DNA of 31,138 bases from JAABRU01 sp041390465. GTDB lineage: Bacteria; Desulfobacterota; Desulfobacteria; Desulfobacterales; Desulfococcaceae. A model generated the notes under the pieces. The model worked only from the letters and a program-made list of their open reading frames with translations. It searched no databases and had not been told where the DNA came from. The stretch lies in the NCBI GenBank assembly GCA_041390465.1, contig JAWKPW010000069.1:1-31138 (forward strand). Direction: 5' to 3'. The position numbers were made by a program, and so were the translations under genes. Shown here one piece after another: positions 26,975-31,138 of this stretch; position 1 is the stretch's first letter; each line of letters starts with the position of its first letter.

Positions 26975-27552
26975 TTGAAGATTTACACGCAGGGGAGATC
27001 AAGGGAAAAACCAGTCTTTTCAGCGAGAACGTGTCACAAAAAATCATGGGCGGGTGGAGGCACTCCCACGGAGAGATTGACGAACTGAGTTCTGTTCTGG
27101 GCGCTCTGGCCGCATCTCTGCCGGAGGATCAGGAAAACCTTGTCGGAGGAAATCTGTCAGATCCAGTCTGACCTGCTGCAAGACTTTGCTGTCCACTTCC
27201 CCGGATGCGCCTTCCTTCCGTTCCTGAAACCTTTGATCGAGACAGAGCACATGGCTGGAAAATGCCATTGACCGCATGGGCGCGGCACTGCCGCCCCCTG
27301 AAATCCCTTTATCCTGCCCGGAGGCGGGATGTCGTCTGCCTGGGCGCATATTGCCGGACCGTGTGCCGGAGAGCGGAAAGGCGGATCATCAGCCTGAGCC
27401 TATCCGCAAGGCGAGACAGAACCGGAGAAAATGCGGGAATATCTACTGACCTGTCTGACTATGTCAGCCGCCTGTCTGATTATCTTTTTGTGTAAGCATG
27501 GTGCAACCATATCGCAGGAAAGCCGGGCATCACCTGGGTGCAACAGCCTTAA
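26975..27552 (+). pseudogene. pduO: PduO-type ATP:cob(I)alamin adenosyltransferase, degenerate
   Basis: Would convert cob(I)alamin to adenosylcobalamin. An AAAGGAGAAGG ribosome site (26962-26972) precedes ATTGAAGATTTACACG, which reads as the conserved start MKIYT with one extra T. Family motifs follow in different frames: GDQGKTSLFS, ERV with KNHGRVEA, HGEIDELSSVLGALAASLPE (27070-27130), EEICQIQSDLLQDFAVHFPG (about 27145-27205), the signature TVCRRAERRIISLS (about 27358-27400), DYVSRLSDYLFV (27460-27495) and finally IAGKPGITWVQQP with a stop at 27550-27552. The corrected length, about 192 residues, is normal. At least five frame changes; no ATG. No cobalamin riboswitch signature was seen upstream. 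Confidence 0.75.
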
Positions 27553-28061
27553 TGCTGCCGGGCAATTTTATAACAAGCTGTTTTAAAAATATCGGGGGCT
27601 GATTCCAGGGTTTCTTTTCGGTTAAATCCGGCAGCCGGGAAAAAAGAGCGGGAAAATTAAGACCGGAGTCCGGAGATGCGGGATATTCTTTCCCGGAAAT
27701 CACCTAAAACTGTCAGAACAAACTTGACAACGCACTGCCAGAGTTCCGAAGTTTCGAAAACTTGGGAACTCTTCAGACAGATTTGATACCAAATCGCCAT
27801 TGAATTTGTGCAGTGCCTGCCCCCAGGTCAGGCGCGGGGAGTCCCGGACTGAAAGTCAGGGACACTGAAATGATCCGGAAATGGGGCCAAAATTCCGTTT
27901 CACCTCATTCCGGCACTCCGGAATCAGATAAGCATATTTTCAATGGAGGATTGGTATAACTTGAAAGAGCAGAAATGGAAAGAAAAAAATCTGCTTGCGC
28001 TTTTTGGCCCTGAATGATTAAATGAGAGAATCTGCAACAAAAACAGGAAAGGAGAAATATT
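27553..28061. other. Non-coding gap with repeat remnants
   Basis: No gene seen. It includes an orphan MITE family 1 end (27682-27705), a TTCCGAAGTTTCGAAAACTT palindrome (about 27752-27775), a GTCCCGGACTGAAAGTCAGG hairpin (27841-27862) and a copy of the GGTATAA-type motif (27932-27960). An AAAGGAG ribosome site (28049-28055) serves the next gene. Confidence 0.5.
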
Positions 28062-29402
28062 ATGGATTTTGTTGTCATCGGCGGAGATGCCGCAGGCATG
28101 AGCGCGGCCAGCCGGGCCAAACGCAATCAGCCGGACCTGAATGTCACAGTCCTGGAAATGACAGGGGATGTGTCTTACAGCGCGTGCGGTATGCCTTACA
28201 ATATTGCAGATCCGGACAGGGAAATGGATGATCTGGTGGTGCGCAGGGCCGAGGTTTTTCGGAAAAAACAGGGCATCAACCTGCTGACCGGGCACCGCGC
28301 GGAGAAAATCAGCCCTGCGGACAAAACCGTCAGCGGCAGAACAGCGGATGGGGCCGCCTTTGTTTTTCCCTATGACAGCCTCCTGATTGCCACCGGTTCC
28401 TCTCCCATTCTTCCGGATGTTCCCGGTGCAGATCTTCCGGGCGTGATGGCTTTGAAAAGCCTGGAACAGGGCAGAAAGATAAAGGAATACATCCAAAACC
28501 ATAAGGTGCGGAAGGCTGTGATCATCGGCATGGGCTATATCGCGCTGGAAATGTGCGAGGCTCTGCGCGTCCGGGGCATTGCGGTGGATATGGTCAAACC
28601 CCGCGCGGGTCTTCTTCCCTGGATGGACGAAACCCTTTCTGCCGCAGTCCGGGATGTTCTGACAGCGGAAAACGCGGGACTCCATGACGGTCATGCTGTG
28701 ACAGGAATTGAAGAAAAAGACGGCAGGCTGCATGTCCTGTGCAAGGATATGCGTCTTGAGGGGGACATGGTGATTTCCGGCATCGGGGTTGTTCCCAACA
28801 GCGGGCTGGCCGCGGAGGCAGGTCTCACTTTGGGCGCGGGAAATGCCATTGCGGTGGACAAACATCTGCGCACCTCGGATCCGCATATTTTTGCAGCCGG
28901 AGACTGTGCGGACGCGTTTCATGTCCTCACAGGCAGCAAGGTCTGGATACCTCTGGCTTTGATAGCCAACCGGGCAGGATGGGCAGCCGCAGACAATGTA
29001 TGCGGAATCCCCACCCAACTGCCGGGAATTGCGGGAACCGCTGTTTTCAAGGTCTTTGATCTGCAGGTGGCGCGCACCGGTCTTACGGTGAAAGAGGCAC
29101 AGAAAGCCGGTTTTGAGCCCGCGTCTGTCACCATCAAATCCCGATCCAGAGCCCACGCGCATCCCGGAAGTCAGCCCATATGGGTGCATATGGTGGGGGA
29201 CAGAAAAACCGGACGTCTGCTGGGCGTGCAGATGGTGGGCAAAGACGGTGTGGCACATCGCATCAATGCTCCGGCAGTGGCCCTTTGCGCGGGAATGCGT
29301 GTGGAACAGTTTTTTGAAACAGACATGGCTTACGCTCCGCCCTTTGGCCCGGTCTGGGACCCCATGCTCACAGCCGCGAACCAGTTGATGAAGGAACTGT
29401 AA
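28062..29402 (+). CDS. FAD-dependent pyridine nucleotide-disulfide oxidoreductase (CoA-disulfide reductase / NADH oxidase type)
   Basis: Protein of 446 residues with an AAAGGAG ribosome site. FAD-binding starts at VVIGGDAAGMSAASRAKR (4-21). Cys42 in SYSACGMPYNI is the single redox cysteine typical of the CoA-disulfide reductase, NADH oxidase and NAD(P)H-sulfur reductase group. The NAD-binding motif is VIIGMGYIALEMCEALR (about 149-165), with Ala in place of the third Gly, normal here. FAD contact segment DPHIFAAGDCADAFH lies near 274-288 and the dimerisation domain follows (IAGTAVFKVFDLQVARTGLT). In sulfate reducers such enzymes reduce polysulfide, CoA-disulfide or oxygen with NAD(P)H; which one applies here cannot be told. 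Monocistronic, flanked by repeats. Confidence 0.9.
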   Translation: MDFVVIGGDAAGMSAASRAKRNQPDLNVTVLEMTGDVSYSACGMPYNIADPDREMDDLVVRRAEVFRKKQGINLLTGHRAEKISPADKTVSGRTADGAAFVFPYDSLLIATGSSPILPDVPGADLPGVMALKSLEQGRKIKEYIQNHKVRKAVIIGMGYIALEMCEALRVRGIAVDMVKPRAGLLPWMDETLSAAVRDVLTAENAGLHDGHAVTGIEEKDGRLHVLCKDMRLEGDMVISGIGVVPNSGLAAEAGLTLGAGNAIAVDKHLRTSDPHIFAAGDCADAFHVLTGSKVWIPLALIANRAGWAAADNVCGIPTQLPGIAGTAVFKVFDLQVARTGLTVKEAQKAGFEPASVTIKSRSRAHAHPGSQPIWVHMVGDRKTGRLLGVQMVGKDGVAHRINAPAVALCAGMRVEQFFETDMAYAPPFGPVWDPMLTAANQLMKEL

Positions 29403-29633
29403 AATCAATGCTGTTTTCTTAAAAAATGTGAGGAGTGCCAAACGGAAAATCTGGCAGTTTTTCATCAGTCACTGATGTTGCCCCATCCTTCTGAAATCCG
29501 GCAGAGTGCTGTGCTCTCCGTCATTCCTGCGAAAGCAGGAATTCAGTTTTTTTCAGTATTCCCGGATACTGACTTTCGTCAGTATGACGGCGTAATACAA
29601 TTTCCCCATTGATCTGAAACACAATTTTTTCGG

Positions 29634-29667
29634 AAAAACCGGATTTTTCAAAAAATCCGGTTTTTTT
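29634..29667. repeat. AAAAACCGGATTTTTC hairpin, copy 2
   Basis: AAAAACCGGATTTTT and AAAAATCCGGTTTTTTT around CA. Followed by ACACGAAAACTTCTTTTTGC, also found after the copy at 30242 and, inverted, before the copy at 24793. Confidence 0.7.
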
Positions 29668-29728
29668 AATACACGAAAACTTCTTTTTGCCTGCTTGCAA
29701 TATGAAATCTGAAAAAAAAGGGCATCTC

Positions 29729-29760
29729 AAACCCTGAGGGTTTTCAAAACCCTCAGGATT
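29729..29760. repeat. AAACCCTGAGGG hairpin, copy 2
   Basis: AAACCCTGAGGGTTTT followed by CAAAACCCTCAGGATT; 12-bp stem. Same as the hairpin at 21957-21990. Here it does not sit directly at a gene end, supporting a mobile or copied origin. Confidence 0.6.
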
Positions 29761-29791
29761 TATGCTGAAATCTTTTTCAGGTTTCATATAA

Positions 29792-29820
29792 GTATCTTTT
29801 CTATGGCGATCCGGTATAAT
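29792..29820 (+). repeat. GTATCTTTTCNATGGNGAATCGGTATAAT-like dispersed motif
   Basis: About 29 bases beginning GTATCTTTTC and ending CGGTATAAT. Related copies: 24728-24762 (inverted), 27932-27960, and shorter ones near 16530, 24853 and 29594. It resembles a promoter -10 region but has no conserved -35 and no downstream gene in several cases. Confidence 0.5.
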
Positions 29821-30241
29821 ATCCGCCGGTCATTTCAATGTCCCAAACTTTCAGTTCGGGACCCCTCCCCCTTAAGGAAACAGGATTGACGATAAAATCA
29901 GGATGGTTCTGTGCAGTTGAAACCACAAAATCAAACCTGACAGGGCATCAGGCTCTGAGCAGAAAATGAGTATTGCAAAAAGAAATGATGACTGTTATAA
30001 TCTTTTTAAGATATTTTGAAAAAATACTGATCCAACCTTGGCTTTTATGGCACAAAATTTGCTTCCGTCATTCCGGCGAAACCCGGAATCCATTGTTTTC
30101 TGTCTCTTTTCACTTCTGCCCACAGTCCGGATTTCGGCTTTTGCCGGAATGACGATGGATACTGCAACCTCCTGAACTTTAAAAGTTCAGCGCAACATCA
30201 ACAAACAAATCAGCATAAATCTTCGGATATGAAATTTTCAG

Positions 30242-30275
30242 AAAAACCGGATTTTTCCGAAAAATCCGGTTTTTC
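30242..30275. repeat. AAAAACCGGATTTTTC hairpin, copy 3, in the leader of the PstS-like gene
   Basis: AAAAACCGGATTTTTC and GAAAAATCCGGTTTTT form a 15-bp stem with T5, ending 55 bases before the start codon at 30331. If a promoter lies upstream, it would act as an intrinsic terminator or attenuator in the leader; otherwise it insulates the gene from upstream transcription. Confidence 0.65.
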
Positions 30276-30330
30276 TGAATGCACGAAAACTTTTGTTTGC
30301 CTGCATAAAAAATTGAAAAAGGAGGAAATT

Positions 30331-30765
30331 ATGAAAAAAGTCTTTGCCGGACTGGCATTGGCGATGACCGTGATGTGTTCTGCCCTGTCTTTTGCTGAAA
30401 TTCTGATTGTCGCGAACAAAGATGTGCCGGAAACTGCCCTGAATGTGCAGGAGGTTCAGGAAATCTTTCTGGGCAAGCGGGTGCAGTGGCGTGACAATTC
30501 CCGCATCCGCTTTGTCACGGTCGGCGACAGCGGGATTCACGGCCTGTTTCTGAAAGAATATGTGAAACTGTCTGAGGCGGACTGGAAGATTTACTGGAAA
30601 CGCATGGTCTTCACCGGCCGGGGGCTGCCGCCGGCGACCATTGCCACCGAAGCGGAGGTGATCGCTTTTGTGGCTGAGACAAAAGGGGCAGTGGGATATG
30701 TTTCTTCTGACGGACTTCCGGAAAAAAGTGAAAAAGATTCAGTCAAAATCATTGATGTGAGATAG
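30331..30765 (+). CDS. Small periplasmic PstS-like phosphate-binding-family protein
   Basis: Protein of 144 residues. The ATG at 30331 follows GGAGG; the open frame upstream runs through the repeat hairpin and is not favoured. A signal peptide (MKKVFAGLALAMTVMCSALSFA) is followed by EILIVANKDV, NVQEVQEIFLGKRVQWRDNS, the GIHGLFLKEYVKLSEADWK segment and GAVGYVSSDGLP, which is the pattern of the short PstS-like proteins. They are half the size of true phosphate-binding proteins and lie beside outer-membrane porins or sensor kinases, as here: a porin-like gene starts 11 bases after the stop. A role in anion sensing or uptake is inference. Confidence 0.82.
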   Translation: MKKVFAGLALAMTVMCSALSFAEILIVANKDVPETALNVQEVQEIFLGKRVQWRDNSRIRFVTVGDSGIHGLFLKEYVKLSEADWKIYWKRMVFTGRGLPPATIATEAEVIAFVAETKGAVGYVSSDGLPEKSEKDSVKIIDVR

Positions 30766-30776
30766 GAGATAACACA

Positions 30777-31138
30777 ATGAAAAAGATGACAATTGTTTCA
30801 ATACTGGCTGTTTTTTTTGCCGCGGGCAGTGCCTTTGCATGGGATATGAAGCAGATACAGATTCACGGCTTTGTTTCCCAGGGATGGCTGAAATCGGACA
30901 ATAACAATTATTATTTTGCCGATACCGAAGACGGCACTTTTCAGTTCAATGAAATGGGGCTCAGTTTCGCATCCGAACTGACCGATGATCTGAGAATCGG
31001 AATCCAGTTATTGTCAAAGGATCTGGGCGAATTCGGCAACAATGATGTGGAAATTGACTGGGCTTACGGGGATTACCGTTTCCGCAACTGGCTGGGTGTC
31101 AGAGCCGGAAAAATCAAACTGGCAAACGGGCTGTACAA
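30777..31138 (+). CDS. Outer-membrane porin-like protein, 5' part
   Basis: Runs off the end of the window; 120 residues visible. The ATG at 30777 follows TAGGAG, 11 bases after the PstS-like gene, so the two form an operon. Signal peptide MKKMTIVSILAVFFAAGSAFA, then IQIHGFVSQGWLKSDNNNYY, which is typical for porins and DcaP-like channels of Proteobacteria and Desulfobacterota. Alternating segments such as NEMGLSFASELTDDLRIGIQ and WAYGDYRFRNWLGVRAGKIK look like beta strands. Probable trimeric or monomeric outer-membrane channel; the substrate is unknown. Confidence 0.78.
   Translation, partial: MKKMTIVSILAVFFAAGSAFAWDMKQIQIHGFVSQGWLKSDNNNYYFADTEDGTFQFNEMGLSFASELTDDLRIGIQLLSKDLGEFGNNDVEIDWAYGDYRFRNWLGVRAGKIKLANGLY

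Larger units (their letters stand above)
29403..30330. other. Long non-coding gap packed with dispersed repeats
   Basis: No gene recognised in 928 bases. In order: GTGCCAAACGGAAAATCTGG palindrome (29432-29458), a CATTCCTGCGAAAGCAGGAA hairpin (29522-29541), AATACAATTTCCCCATTGAT (inverted GGTATAAT-type motif, about 29594-29613), AACCGGATTTTT hairpin (29634-29667), AAACCCTGAGGG hairpin (29729-29760), GGTATAAT-type motif (29792-29820), CCCAAACTTTCAGTTCGGGA palindrome (29843-29862), a MITE family 2 relative (30066-30154), TGAACTTTAAAAGTTCA (about 30174-30190) and a second AACCGGATTTTT hairpin (30242-30275). Confidence 0.6.

Noticed and set aside
27924..29465. 513-codon reverse frame opposite the CoA-disulfide-reductase-like gene
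   Set aside because: Antisense shadow; it also reads through repeat DNA on both sides.

Overview
The window looks like a chromosomal stretch of a sulfate-reducing Desulfobacterota bacterium, probably Desulfobacteraceae/Desulfococcaceae and Desulfonema-like. This is inferred from a Tat-exported selenocysteine formate dehydrogenase, a siroheme/corrin-type uroporphyrinogen methyltransferase-synthase fusion next to hemC, an FmdB protein with a Cys-rich tail, and intergenic spaces full of short palindromic repeats. No tRNA, rRNA, CRISPR array or replication origin was seen.

Layout. 1-3140: repeat-rich leader, then aminopeptidase N whose last third is broken by several frame switches. 3274-5889: a small frameshifted reverse-strand gene, an exported MORN-repeat protein and a two-TM protein with two TrkA-N domains. 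5890-9339: accessory zone with hairpin repeats, a decayed IS110-family transposase preceded by a structured non-coding segment (candidate bridge RNA), and a broken exported leucine-rich-repeat protein. 9340-11456: a frameshifted MFS transporter and an intact TerC-family protein. 11457-16046: AT-rich leader and the formate dehydrogenase operon. The catalytic subunit reads through an in-frame TGA (Sec192) followed by a SECIS-like hairpin; the [4Fe-4S] subunit follows at once. 16861-19709: reverse-strand tetrapyrrole cluster fmdB-like, hemC (frameshifted), cobA-hemD. 20291-21835: exported beta-helix protein, frameshifted, with the same kind of dockerin-like tail module as the LRR gene. 22184-24658: a MarR regulator and an Old Yellow Enzyme-type Fe-S flavoprotein behind a strong promoter overlapped by a 24-bp palindrome. 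25391-27552: a frameshifted CoxE-like vWA gene and a shattered PduO-type cobalamin adenosyltransferase. 28062-29402: a CoA-disulfide-reductase-like flavoprotein. 30331 to the end: a small PstS-like periplasmic protein and the start of an outer-membrane porin-like protein.

Functional links. hemC and cobA-hemD make uroporphyrinogen III and precorrin-2 for siroheme, heme and cobalamin; the broken adenosyltransferase is a later cobalamin step. The formate dehydrogenase pair is a periplasmic electron-input module with no cytochrome subunit adjacent. The MarR/flavoprotein pair looks like an inducible reductive-detoxification or enoate-reduction unit.

Two themes stand out. First, gaps between genes are colonised by at least four families of small palindromic elements, two of them MITE-like with terminal inverted repeats. 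Second, at least eight genes are interrupted. In hemC and the small gene at 3274-3503 the shifts sit in runs of identical bases, so part of the apparent decay could be indel error in the sequence rather than biology. Neighbouring large genes (fdhA, cobA-hemD, the flavoproteins) are intact.
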